Part shown: positions 9,651 through 19,516 of the stretch, piece after piece
Layout of the letters: each line of letters starts with the position of its first letter
Position numbering within the stretch: position 1 is the first letter of the stretch
Origin: Liquidambar formosana
Taxonomy: Eukaryota > Streptophyta > Magnoliopsida > Saxifragales > Altingiaceae
NCBI GenBank assembly: GCA_039720395.1
Contig: CM077827.1
Span: 7,541,991 to 7,605,990, forward strand
Reading direction: 5' to 3'
DNA: 64,000 nt
Position numbers and translations under genes: made by a program
Notes under the pieces: generated by a model
Database searches by the model: none
What the model was told of the DNA's origin: nothing
The model's input: the letters and a program-made list of their open reading frames with translations, nothing else

Positions 9651-11766
9651 TCTCCCAATTTTTATAAAAGACAGTTTCCTTTTCCTATTCAGATTAGAAG
9701 TCTTTTATCATTATAAAATACCTTTTGATTATTCTCCAAGGAAACCTAGTCCAGGAAGGAAAGGGAAACTCCAGATTTCAGCTATAAATACTCTCTTAAT
9801 GTCTTTAAACAAGGGAGAGGAGAAGAGGGTTTGGGGGGAGTGAAATTCGTCATAATTCAGCAGCAGATTTTCTGAAAACCAGCAGTCGTATTTTAATCAT
9901 AACATTTTCATCCGAAGTCAGAATTTGATGAAATTGGTCTTGTTAGAAAGATAATTCAATTCTCTACAACTTTGTATTTCACAAGCTTTGTCCAAATCCA
10001 ACGTTTTCATACCCAAAAACGCGATTGAAGTTGCTGCTGCTGCAAAGTGACGAAAATCACTTTTCTTTTCTCTTGTTCTCTTTTTGTTTTCTATTTTCTT
10101 TTCAAAGTTGAGTGAGTTTTGATCTCTTTGCTGTGATACCACTTTGACAAAGAGGAGGATTCGTGTCGGTTTGATTCACTCTAAAGACCTGAGGAGCCAC
10201 GAACAATTACAAACACAAGGGAAGGCCCTTCCTAAGGTATTCTCCTTCTCTATTCAAGCTTAAACTAGGTTTTCATATGGGTTAGGCTTATTGCATGTTA
10301 AAGGTAGCCTTTTTATCATGTATTAACACTCTAGCTAGTTAATATACATGGAATATCTATTTTTTATCTACTGTTTAGCATGCTTTAGGGCTGTCCTTTA
10401 GGTTTTTAATGCATAGTTATGATTCTTGTGCTCCTATTGTCCTTGTGCTAGGATTAGTGTCATTGCATGTTAGAGTTAGGATTTTCATCATGTTATATTG
10501 CTTTAGTTAGTTAATATGCATGATTTAATTTCTGTTTAGTTTGGTTTTAGTATGATTAAAGTATGTCTTGTGGGTTTTTAAGCATATTTGTGAGTTTAGG
10601 GTTTTAGAGTCATTGTTTCGTGTTTGTTTTCATATAGCATGATAAAGTAGATTTTTTTATTGGTTTTTCTTCGTGTTTGCTGTATATGTTTTTCATATGG
10701 AGTAAACATGATAGTTTTGCATGCATGTTAGTATGTTTTAGGGTTTTTATGCATGATATGGTTCTAGGAATATGTTAGGACTTATTATTGTTCGCTGTTT
10801 TTGCTATTTGCATGCTTAGTGGATGATTTTAGATCATAATACTATTCTGTCCAGATTTGCATGTTAGTGTTTTTGCATGGTTTTGAGCACTTGTAAGGGT
10901 GCAAATAGGTGTGGTATTTGTCCTATGGCAAATAGGGCTGCTTATGTCTGAAATAGCTAATGTTTGGAGTAATTGCGCTCAGGTAAGTGGGTGTGAAGGT
11001 GCCCCAATTCACCTTTCTTCCTTATCCCTTCTCTTCTCCCTATTTAGGGTTAATTTTTAATATGATCCTATGGTTTAATTAGAGGTTTCCTTAACCAACA
11101 AAATTCTGGTTTTTATTAAAGTTTCCATTTTATGGAGTTCTTTCTAAAATCAAACTTTCTATCAAATTCAACTCTCTTGATCAAGTAAGGAAACCTAGGG
11201 TTTTAACCATAGGTTTATATTAGGTCTTAACCCTAATTCTAATCGAACTACGTGGACTTTGATCCATGTATTTCGTTGCATGGTACGTAGGCGCTCTTCG
11301 TGAGGCTCAAGTCCGTTCTAGGATCCAAGCATCCTAGGTTTATTTTTGTTTTGTTTTCTTTTTCTTTTTTTTGTTTTTATTTGCTTATTATGCATGGATG
11401 GATGAATGAAATATATGATATGCATGCAATTCTTGTGATGATATACTTGCTGATTTTTGTATGGAAAGATCTTGATTTAGCCCAAATGAACTGAGAGACC
11501 GAAAGGGTGACATGGGTGCCTATAGGCTTTGCCTAGAACCTTCCCATGTCATAACTTAGCCTCCGAATCCCCGATTTCTTTGGTTTTCAAAAGATTGGTT
11601 TTTGCCTTTCCTTTTTTATGGAGTTATTCAAATTGTTTTCCTAAAACAAACTATTTTTAGGGTTTTCCTTGTTTCCTTTAAAAAATAAGGTGGCGACTCC
11701 TTTCCTTTTTCTTTTTCAAACCCATTTTCTTTCAATCCCTTGTGGGCCCAATTTCCGGAGTTCACA
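9651..11766 (+). repeat. Tat-1 5' LTR, 3' part (first ~484 bp displaced)
   Basis: Aligns base for base with 23870-25986 of the 3' LTR and ends in TTCACA. The first 484 bp of the LTR (equivalent of 23386-23869) are absent here and should lie left of the CACTA element. Substitutions by eye include aacatttt/aacttttt near 9903 and gagttatt/gagtcatt near 11622. Confidence 0.93.
9783..9790 (+). promoter_or_regulatory. TATA box of Tat-1 5' LTR
   Basis: TATAAATA in the context cagctataaatactctc; the same motif is at 24002-24009 in the 3' LTR. It lies about 135 bp downstream of the CACTA insertion point, so the core promoter is intact but cut off from its upstream U3. Confidence 0.7.
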
Positions 11767-11769
11767 GTT

Positions 11770-11787
11770 TGGCGACTCCACTGGGGA
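11770..11787 (+). other. Primer binding site of Tat-1
   Basis: TGGCGACTCCACTGGGGA begins 3 bp after the LTR end. It is the Ogre/Tat-type primer site, which I recall as complementary to a tRNA-Arg 3' end. Tat-2 has the same site with one change (CCGCT) at 30596-30613. Confidence 0.8.
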
Positions 11788-12565
11788 TGTTGTGGGCTAG
11801 ACTCTATAAAGTTTAATTGGGCTAAGTTAATTTCTTATGTTTAATTAAAATCAATCACATTGCATCCGCTTGATTGTGTGCTTTCATTTATTGCATTGTG
11901 TGCGCAAACTCTTGCATGCTAGGATCGATGTCCCTCGATGTATCCTTACCAACGATCGGCCTAGTCTCAACCTTGGTTTTCCTGATTCCATGTGTTGGGG
12001 CGAAAGCTATCAACCTCTCTTGCCTAGTACCCTTGGGTATATTAAATGAGTTAATCACGTACTGCTGGACCCGCGCGGCGTTCCTGATGCCACATGTGGT
12101 TAGGTATAAGGATTGCTCAAGCAAGTGAAGGACCCTAGCCTACCCTTATCATTAGTCCATATAGACAGACTTGTAGGACACTACGGTCTCACCTTTATGC
12201 ACCCACAATTGTTTGTAATGATGCTATGCCGTGTTTGTGGTGTGAGGCTTTATATCTTATGCCCTTAACATAGACCTTTAAACCCTAGCCTTCGTTAAGG
12301 CCATGGGTTAGGAGGAATAAATTAAGGAAATAGGATGTAAAGCTATGTTTGTGATGTGCTAGTCCTAGGGGATTAATTAAACCTAGTTGAAGGACTCTAT
12401 GCCCTATTCTTTAAAACATACCCTTAATCCATGATCCCTGTAAAGGTAATTGGATAAAAGGAATGAATTAATTGAACATGGTGTAGAGACTGAGTTCATT
12501 AAGGAAAATATGGAGGTTTAGGACAGATCCTTAGGCTAAAGGTTAAAACTTTTCTATCCATAGAC
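11788..12565 (+). other. Tat-1 leader between primer site and gag
   Basis: Non-coding leader. The block around 11965-12150 is conserved in Tat-2 (30780-30980) and in the start of the Tat-3 fragment (25987-26110), so it probably has a cis role such as packaging. A short frame in it is partly conserved but lacks a shared start codon; see rejected items. Confidence 0.6.
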
Positions 12566-15500
12566 GTGCTGGCTTGGATCCGCAATCCACAAGGGCGTCT
12601 AGTGAGTGTTGAGTCTACCCATCAGATAGACATGGCCGACGAAAGAACTAGTGAGGGGCACTTTGACCTTGAGGCTTGCCTGAAAGCCATCATGGCCAAG
12701 CTTGACCATACCGCCGAGACATCCGATACCGCATTGAAAATGGCTCAAGAGAACCAACAGAAGATGGCGGATCTTGAACAAAATGGCTCTAAGGCCCATT
12801 CCTCGGGTATACCTCATGGGGCTGGCACCGAAGAGGGACCTCAATCCAATGAGAACACCAAGACAAGGGGGGAAAGTAGCTTGAAACCTGAGGTCACCAA
12901 CCTAGAAGGGGAAGCCAAGGGGAAAGGTACTAGCAGTGATTCCGTGTTAGCTAGCAAGGTAGAAGCTTTGGAGAGAACTATAAAAGGGATTCGCAGGGCT
13001 GATGACATGGTCGATGTGCGGACTCTATCCCTGTTTCCAACGGCTCGTATTCCACTACAATTCAAGATGCCGGAGTTAGAAAAGTTCGATGGGACGGGTT
13101 GCCCTAAGACTCATTTGAAGATGTACGTGCGAGCTATGCACCCTCGAGGGGCTACTGACGAGCTTTTAGCTCAAATGTTCCATGAAACCTTGGCCACTTC
13201 TGCTTTGAAATGGTTCTTATCCTTGGATGAGAATAGAACCCGGACTTGGGAAGACATATGCAATGAGTTTTCAGAGTACTACAAGTATAACACAGAGGTG
13301 GACATTACTCGAAGGGACCTAGAAACCACCAAGCAAGGGGCTCATGAAACTTTCTCCGCTTACATTACAAGGTGGAGACAAAAGGCGTTGAGAATGACGG
13401 ATAGGCCGAATGAGGAGGACCAAATTCAGTTAGTGGTTAAGAACCTGCTGCCCGTGTACCACAAGCACTTATTTGCCCACTATTTCCCCAATTTCAAAGC
13501 TCTCATTGGGGCTGGCACGCAGGTTGAAGATGCTATCAATGATGGGACAATCAAGACTGAGGAAGTGAGGAGTCGCAAGACAAACTTTACTGGGAAGAAC
13601 AATGCCGAGGTCAACACCATAACTCAACCAATCCAACCCTTTTCTCTCAATGATGTCAACCCACCTCGCCAATTCACTGACCTATTCATGCCACTCGAAA
13701 GAGTCCTTGAAAAGCTCATAAGTCGTGACCTATTGAAGCCACTCGACCCAAGACCTCCACCAAATCCCTTACCCAAGAGCTACAATGAGAATGAGTACTG
13801 CAAGTACCACCAATCCAAAGGCCATGCCACCAATTGCTGTATTCGCCTTCGCCACCAAGTCCAAGACCTCATTGACAAGCAAGTCATTTCACCACCAACC
13901 CGTCCAAATGTCACCCGTAATCCTCTCCCATCACACAACAACACATCCCCACCTAACACCATAAATGCCATTGGGGTTGAATCCTCTCGCCCTTGCCATC
14001 CCATAAGACAATACACTCCGCTCCCCATGACCTTAACCCGTCTCTTCACCATTTGCCGCAATAACAGCCTTATCATGCCACTTCCACCAAAGCCAAGACC
14101 ATCAATCCCTCACCAATATTGCCAATACCATCGTGCACCCGGCCATGACACCGAGGCTTGTTCTATACTAAAGAAGATCATCCAAGACCTCATTGACCAA
14201 AAGGTTTTGTTGTTGCCAAAGAAATCTATCCAACAAGAGCTGAAAGAAAGATATGAAGCAGGGGATCCCCAGGTTGGCCTATTAGGTGAAGCGTCGGGGA
14301 AATATGATTACTATGTGCTGTACTCAAGCCCAAGTCCAATATCAGATGAGCCGATAGTCCCTTCAGGTTGGGATGACTTGCCGACAGAGATGGAGAGCAT
14401 CGACATGATAGAATGGGATGACTTGATGAATGACTCCGAGGAAGTCCATGACATATGGGCTAGCGATGATGAGTTGGACCATATAACCAGAGGGGGTCGT
14501 CATTTCAAGCCCCCCCACCTAGAATCTGAAAATCCGTTGGAAGATTTAGAAGGGCAGAGGCGTCCTAGCTTGCAAGAAGAAGAGGATGAAGTGCTTAGGC
14601 AGCTGAAGAAGACCAATGCCAACATTACTATTTGGGGCTTGCTCATGGCCTCGCATAAGCACAGACAGACCGTGTTAAAACTGTTGAATCAGATACAAGT
14701 GCCTGTTGACACATCCCCCGAGGGATTGGTACATTTGGTGAATCCAACTCCCAAGAACTCAACCATCGTGTTCACCGATGTAGACCTACCTAAAAGCGGG
14801 CCGAGCCATTCTCAAGCTCTCTATGTGACCGTTGACACTATGGGGAAGAGGGTTCCCACCGTTCTTATCGACAATGGGTCCGCACTGAATGTATGTCCTC
14901 TCCGAACTGCCACTGTTTTGGGTTTGGGACCCACTGATTTCACGCCATCTGGGCAGACCGTAAGAGCTTATGACAACACCCGCCGAGAAGTAATAGGGGT
15001 AGTTACTTTGCCTCTTATCATGGGACCCACTGAATTTAGGGTAGAATTCCAAGTGTTGGATGTGCCGTCATGTTTCAACTTGTTGTTGGGCCGACCTTGG
15101 ATCCATCCTGCTGGGGCTGTGCCATCTTCACTCCATCAAAAGGTGAAGTTTCCTTATAAAGGAGCCATAGTAACACTTCAAGGGGACTATGAATTGAAAC
15201 TCACAGGTGTGCCTATATGTGAGATACAACTTGAATCAACAGTGATACCGCTATCTGGGTTTGACTATGTCCAATGCATTGAAAAAGAGCTCGAAAAGGG
15301 TGAATTAATATCCTTGGACTTTTGCCCCCATGGCAACTTGCACGTCGGTGAAATAATGAGAAAGATGAGTTTCTTTCCAGGCATGGGGCTAGGGCGTCGC
15401 CAACAAGGGATCCCTACGTCTATTCAAAGCCGTGTCACCTCATACACTTTTGGGCTAGGATATGAGCCCTCCAGAAATGATCATGCAGAAATGCTAAAGA

Positions 15501-15970
15501 GGAACAAGGAGAAAGTAAGAGCCAAAGCCGAGGGAAGGGTGCCAGACCTGAAGATCTCGCCATATCGACCTACTTTGAATGGTTACTTCGTCAAAGAAGG
15601 GGATGATTTTCTATATTGCGGGTTTCCAGAGCCCACCTTTGACCAAGCTACCAAGATCCGAGTTCCGGGTTTTGAAATCTTCTTCACCGAATGGTATCCA
15701 ATCACAGCTGAAATGGTGGATGATGATGCCATCAATGATGAGTTCTGGGAAAAGAAAGAGGAGGACTGGGCAGAGAACCTTGATGCAGGGGCTATGACTG
15801 AAATGTTCCAAGACATGATCCTCATCATGGAAGACTCGACCATTGAAGAACTCCAGGGTTCGTCCATTAGCCATGCTACCTTGCCACTCCTGAATTGGTA
15901 CCTTGAATGTGGTGTCGTTGCGGAGATCCATGAAGAAGAAGACCTTGGCCTACCTGATAGCAGCTTGTAG
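12566..15970 (+). CDS. Tat-1 gag-protease polyprotein
   Basis: First part of the retroelement polyprotein (1134 residues if begun at 12566; an internal MADERTSEG at 12632 is another likely start). The N-terminal part is charged. A retrotransposon gag core lies at about residues 155-325 (for example PELEKFDG and ALKWFLSL). Two zinc-type motifs follow, CX2HX4HX4C at about 412 and 519, where the second Cys of the usual CCHC knuckle is His. The aspartic protease has LIDNGSALNV at about 766-775, an Asn variant of the usual D-S/T-G, and LLLGRPWIH further on. After it a glycine-rich stretch (about 931-965, MSFFPGMGLGRRQQGI) looks like a G-patch. The TAG at 15968-15970 lies inside the predicted intron, so the spliced message would continue into RT in the same frame. 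Confidence 0.93.
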   Translation: MLAWIRNPQGRLVSVESTHQIDMADERTSEGHFDLEACLKAIMAKLDHTAETSDTALKMAQENQQKMADLEQNGSKAHSSGIPHGAGTEEGPQSNENTKTRGESSLKPEVTNLEGEAKGKGTSSDSVLASKVEALERTIKGIRRADDMVDVRTLSLFPTARIPLQFKMPELEKFDGTGCPKTHLKMYVRAMHPRGATDELLAQMFHETLATSALKWFLSLDENRTRTWEDICNEFSEYYKYNTEVDITRRDLETTKQGAHETFSAYITRWRQKALRMTDRPNEEDQIQLVVKNLLPVYHKHLFAHYFPNFKALIGAGTQVEDAINDGTIKTEEVRSRKTNFTGKNNAEVNTITQPIQPFSLNDVNPPRQFTDLFMPLERVLEKLISRDLLKPLDPRPPPNPLPKSYNENEYCKYHQSKGHATNCCIRLRHQVQDLIDKQVISPPTRPNVTRNPLPSHNNTSPPNTINAIGVESSRPCHPIRQYTPLPMTLTRLFTICRNNSLIMPLPPKPRPSIPHQYCQYHRAPGHDTEACSILKKIIQDLIDQKVLLLPKKSIQQELKERYEAGDPQVGLLGEASGKYDYYVLYSSPSPISDEPIVPSGWDDLPTEMESIDMIEWDDLMNDSEEVHDIWASDDELDHITRGGRHFKPPHLESENPLEDLEGQRRPSLQEEEDEVLRQLKKTNANITIWGLLMASHKHRQTVLKLLNQIQVPVDTSPEGLVHLVNPTPKNSTIVFTDVDLPKSGPSHSQALYVTVDTMGKRVPTVLIDNGSALNVCPLRTATVLGLGPTDFTPSGQTVRAYDNTRREVIGVVTLPLIMGPTEFRVEFQVLDVPSCFNLLLGRPWIHPAGAVPSSLHQKVKFPYKGAIVTLQGDYELKLTGVPICEIQLESTVIPLSGFDYVQCIEKELEKGELISLDFCPHGNLHVGEIMRKMSFFPGMGLGRRQQGIPTSIQSRVTSYTFGLGYEPSRNDHAEMLKRNKEKVRAKAEGRVPDLKISPYRPTLNGYFVKEGDDFLYCGFPEPTFDQATKIRVPGFEIFFTEWYPITAEMVDDDAINDEFWEKKEEDWAENLDAGAMTEMFQDMILIMEDSTIEELQGSSISHATLPLLNWYLECGVVAEIHEEEDLGLPDSSL

Positions 15971-16137
15971 GTGTCTTAGTTTAGTAATATTTCCCTAATT
16001 CAATAAGATGTATCTACTTTACTCACTTTGTGGAGTCATAGTATTGATACAGATTTGTTTGTTTTCCTTCTTTCTTTTGTGTGTCGTTCCCATTATTCCT
16101 AGTCAATAAAGTGTGCTTTCTTTCTCTATATATGCAG
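15967..16137 (+). other. Predicted Ogre-type intron between protease and RT
   Basis: Donor GTAGGT begins at 15967 and the acceptor tatatatgcag ends at 16137, behind a pyrimidine-rich tract (gtgctttctttctc). The length is 171 nt, a multiple of three. Removal deletes the in-frame TAG at 15968 and joins the protease frame to the RT frame without a shift. Tat/Ogre elements are known to splice an intron at this place. A second AG at 16160 would shift the frame, so 16137 is preferred. Confidence 0.72.
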
Positions 16138-17026
16138 TGTCTCTTTTCTCTCCTCTATAGATATTTATGGCATGGATATAGATCCTAGGAACGATGTCCC
16201 CCCGGAGCTCGTTGAGCAAAGGAAAAGGGGCGTCACCGAACCTAATATGGATGAATTGGAATCAATCAACTTAGGGACGAATGAATTGCCAAGAATAGTT
16301 AAAATTGGGAAAACCCTCTCCCCCGTTGAAAAAGAAAAGATGATCTCCCTCTTGAAAGCCAACATTATGGCTTTTGCATGGTCTTATGAAGACATGCCTG
16401 GCATCGACCCCGATATTGTGCAACACTATATCCCCACTAATTCCCTAAAGAAGCCGGTAAAGCAGAAACTCAAAAGATTAAAACCAGAATGGGCTCTAAA
16501 AGGAAAAGAAGAGGTAACTAAACAACTAGACGCGGGTTTCTTCCAAGTTGTGGAGTACCCCGAGTGGTTGTCGAATATAGTGCCTGTGCCTAAAAAAGAT
16601 GGGAAAGTGAGGATGTGTGTCGACTTCCGAGATCTCAACGCCGCGAGCCCTAAGGATGACTTTCCTTTACCCCATATCGACGTGTTGGTAGATAGCACGG
16701 TGGGACATGCACTCCTCTCCTTCATGGACGGATTCTCTGGGTATAACCAGATAAAGATGGCGCCTCAAGACATGGAGAAAACAGCCTTTATCACGCAATG
16801 GGGAACGTACTGTTACAAGGTAATGCCTTTTGGCTTAAGAAACGCTAGGGCTACTTACCAAAGAGCAGCTACGACCTTATTGCATGATATAATCCATAAG
16901 GAAGTCGAGGTTTATGTCGATGATATGATCGTGAAGTCCGTGGATAGAGAAGGGCATTTCAAGGCACTAGAGAAATTCCTAGAGCGAGCAAAAAAGTACA
17001 ATCTCCGTCTCAACCCACAGAAGTGA
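16138..17026 (+). pseudogene. Tat-1 reverse transcriptase, ended by a nonsense codon
   Basis: Reverse transcriptase that would copy the genomic RNA. From the ATG at 16172 there are 284 residues. Present are the fingers motif VRMCVDFRDLNAASPKDDFP, then LSFMDGFSGYNQIKMA, then VMPFGLRNARATYQRA, and the catalytic YVDD at about residues 246-249. The frame ends at TGA 17024-17026 exactly where the family has Cys (NPxKCAFGV), so a single base change made the stop. AFGVTAGKLLGFM continues in the same frame beyond it. ARATYQR also departs from the usual AGATYQR, suggesting a further missense change. Confidence 0.9.
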
Positions 17027-19516
17027 GCTTTTGGTGTCACTGCAGGCAAGCTATTGGGGTTCATGATCACTCAGAGAGGCATCGAAGTGGACCCAGGGAA
17101 GATAAAAGCCATTGTGGAAATGGAGCCGCCTAGCACTGAGAAGCAGATCCGAGGCTTTCTGGGAAGAGTTCAATACATAAGCCGATTCATTGCCAACTTG
17201 ACCATGGTTTGCGAACCAATCTTCAAATTGCTTAAGAAAGGTGTGCCAAAAGTATGGAACGAAGAATGCCAAGAGGCCTTTGAGACTATTAAGAGATACT
17301 TGAGCAATCCTCCAATCTTAGTTCCCCCACGGCAAGGTGCGCCGCTTTTGTTATACTTAACGGTCACCGAAACCGCGACGGGGGCTATGTTAGCTCAATA
17401 TCTCGAAGGGTCTATAAAGGAGAATGCCATCTATTACTTAAGCAAGAAAATGACAGACTATAAAGTGAAGTACAATGCGATTGAAAAAGCTTGTGTGGCA
17501 CTAGTATGGGCGACGCAGAAACTCCGACACTACATGATGTCCTTTGAAGTGTTCTTGATAAGTCGCATGGACTCGTTGAAGTACCTGGTAGAAAGGCCAG
17601 TATTGTCGTTTAGAACTGCTCGATGGTCAATTCTCCTCAATGAATTCAACATCAAGTACGTGAATCAGAAGTCTATCAAGGGAAGCGTCATCGCAGACTA
17701 CCAAGCCAACTGTCCGGTGTCATCATCCGCTCCGTTCAACGATCAATTCCCAAATGAGGACGTGCTAGAGATTGGTAGAAAAACTTGGAGAGTATACTTC
17801 GATGGGGCAGCCAATAAGAAAGGTTATGGGATAGGAGTCCTGCTGGTCTCACCCGAAGAGGCATTTACACCATTAGCGGTCAAGTTGGGGTTCGAAGCTA
17901 CCAACAACATCGCTGAGTATGAGGCCTGTATCCTAGCACTGGAAGCGGCACTTGAATTAGGGATCAAAGAATTGGAAGTGTTCGGGGACTCAGCACTAAT
18001 CATTTGCCAGATAAAAGGGGAATGGAAAACTCGAGATGAGAAATTGTTGCCTTACCATGCCTATCTGGAAGCTCTGACCAAGGAGTTCTCAGAGATAGAA
18101 TTTAACTACCTTTCAAGGAACAAGAACCAGTTCGCCGATGCCTTGGCGACCCTAGCATCCATGGTGGAGATACCTGAAGGGGGAAATGTGAAGCCGTTGG
18201 TGATAGAATGCCGAGACAAGCCTGTGTACTATTGTGCAATCCGAGGAGGAGAGGTAAATGATGGCCGTCCGTGGTTCCATGACATAAAGAAGTTCATTAA
18301 AGAAAGGGAATACCCAGAAGGAGCATCTCGAATCGATAGAAAAACCCTAAGGCGGTTGGCGAGTCACTATGTACTTTGTGGAGGAAAGCTATATCGGAGA
18401 TCATACGACGGGATCCACCTGCTGTGTGTCACCGAGGAGGAAGCCGAGCATCTGATTAAAGAAATCCATGAAGGGACAGGGGCTCCGCATATGAATGGCT
18501 ATATGTTAGCTAAGAAAATCATGAGGTTAGGCTATTATTGGTCCACCATGGAAAGAGGCTGCCATGCACATGTCAAGAAGTGCCACAAATGCCAACTGTT
18601 CGCCAGTGGACAACATTTGCCTTCTATGCCTTTAACGAGTATGTCATCACCTTGGCCATTCGTGGTATGGGGGATAGATATCATCGGACAGATCAAGCCA
18701 AAGGCATCAAATGGGCATGAATACATCCTAGTCGCCATCGACTACTTCACTAAGTGGGTGGAAGCAGCGTCCTTCAAGACCTTGAATTCCAAGAAGGTAG
18801 CACAGTTCATACAGCACAGCATCATCTATCGATATGGGGTACCGCATGAAGTTATCTCAGACAATGGCCAGCACTTTCAGAAAGAAACCCATGAGCTCTT
18901 GCAAAAGTATGGCATAGTTCACCATCTATCGTCGCCATACCGTCCTCAGACTAATGGAGCGGTGGAAGCAGCTAACAAGAACATCAAGAAGATACTACAG
19001 AAGACTGCAGACTCACACACAGACTGGCATGAGAAGTTGCCATTGGCTCTATGGGGTTACAGAACATCAATAAGGTCGTCAACAGGGGCTACCCCTTATT
19101 CTCTAGTTTATGGAATGGAGGCCGTGTTGCCAATTGAATTGGAAGTTCCTTCACTAAGAGTTGCCGTAGAGAGCCAGATAACAGAAGTGGACTGGGTTAA
19201 GAGCCGCTATGATGAGTTAGCTTTGCTGGATGAAAGGCGTTTAAGGGCGCTGTATCATGTTCAAGGGTATCAACGGAGAGTTGCCAGAGCATTCAACAAG
19301 CATGTCAAAGATCGAGGTCTAAAGAAAGGGGATGTAGTGCTGAAAGAAATCAGAGCTCCAGTGTTCGATCCGCGGGGAAAATTCAAGCCAAGTTGGGGTG
19401 GGCCATACATTATCAAAGAGATATTGCCAGCAGGGGCTGTTCGCCTCATGGATTTAGATGGAATTGAGTTCGCTCGTCCAACTAATTTGGATCAATTGAA
19501 GAAATATCATGTTTGA
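17027..19516 (+). CDS. Tat-1 RNase H, archaeal-type RNase H and integrase
   Basis: Continuation of the pol frame, open from 17027 to the stop at 19514-19516 (first ATG 17054). From that ATG: RT thumb and connection at about residues 1-80; a first RNase H (about 85-220) in which the usual catalytic Asp of the first strand appears lost (LLLYLTVTETATGAML); an archaeal-type RNase H (about 243-385) with all four acidic residues visible in YFDGAA, NIAEYEACI, FGDSALI and QFADALA; then integrase with an HHCC zinc motif (CHAHVKKCHKC) and the catalytic triad in WGIDIIG (~540), SDNG (~600) and GAVEAANK (~636). No chromodomain follows, in keeping with the Tat lineage. Apart from the upstream stop it looks functional. 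Confidence 0.93.
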   Translation, partial: AFGVTAGKLLGFMITQRGIEVDPGKIKAIVEMEPPSTEKQIRGFLGRVQYISRFIANLTMVCEPIFKLLKKGVPKVWNEECQEAFETIKRYLSNPPILVPPRQGAPLLLYLTVTETATGAMLAQYLEGSIKENAIYYLSKKMTDYKVKYNAIEKACVALVWATQKLRHYMMSFEVFLISRMDSLKYLVERPVLSFRTARWSILLNEFNIKYVNQKSIKGSVIADYQANCPVSSSAPFNDQFPNEDVLEIGRKTWRVYFDGAANKKGYGIGVLLVSPEEAFTPLAVKLGFEATNNIAEYEACILALEAALELGIKELEVFGDSALIICQIKGEWKTRDEKLLPYHAYLEALTKEFSEIEFNYLSRNKNQFADALATLASMVEIPEGGNVKPLVIECRDKPVYYCAIRGGEVNDGRPWFHDIKKFIKEREYPEGASRIDRKTLRRLASHYVLCGGKLYRRSYDGIHLLCVTEEEAEHLIKEIHEGTGAPHMNGYMLAKKIMRLGYYWSTMERGCHAHVKKCHKCQLFASGQHLPSMPLTSMSSPWPFVVWGIDIIGQIKPKASNGHEYILVAIDYFTKWVEAASFKTLNSKKVAQFIQHSIIYRYGVPHEVISDNGQHFQKETHELLQKYGIVHHLSSPYRPQTNGAVEAANKNIKKILQKTADSHTDWHEKLPLALWGYRTSIRSSTGATPYSLVYGMEAVLPIELEVPSLRVAVESQITEVDWVKSRYDELALLDERRLRALYHVQGYQRRVARAFNKHVKDRGLKKGDVVLKEIRAPVFDPRGKFKPSWGGPYIIKEILPAGAVRLMDLDGIEFARPTNLDQLKKYHV

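Noticed and set aside
11874..12128. Possible conserved small ORF in the Tat leader (also 30760-30954 and 26000-26094)
   Set aside because: The C-terminal half is alike in three elements and one indel is 12 nt, but Tat-2 has no ATG in that frame and the conservation is explained by conserved leader RNA; the complementary strand is equally open.
15971..16160. Alternative intron using the AG at 16160
   Set aside because: It would leave the in-frame TAG or shift the RT frame; the AG at 16137 keeps frame and has the better pyrimidine tract.
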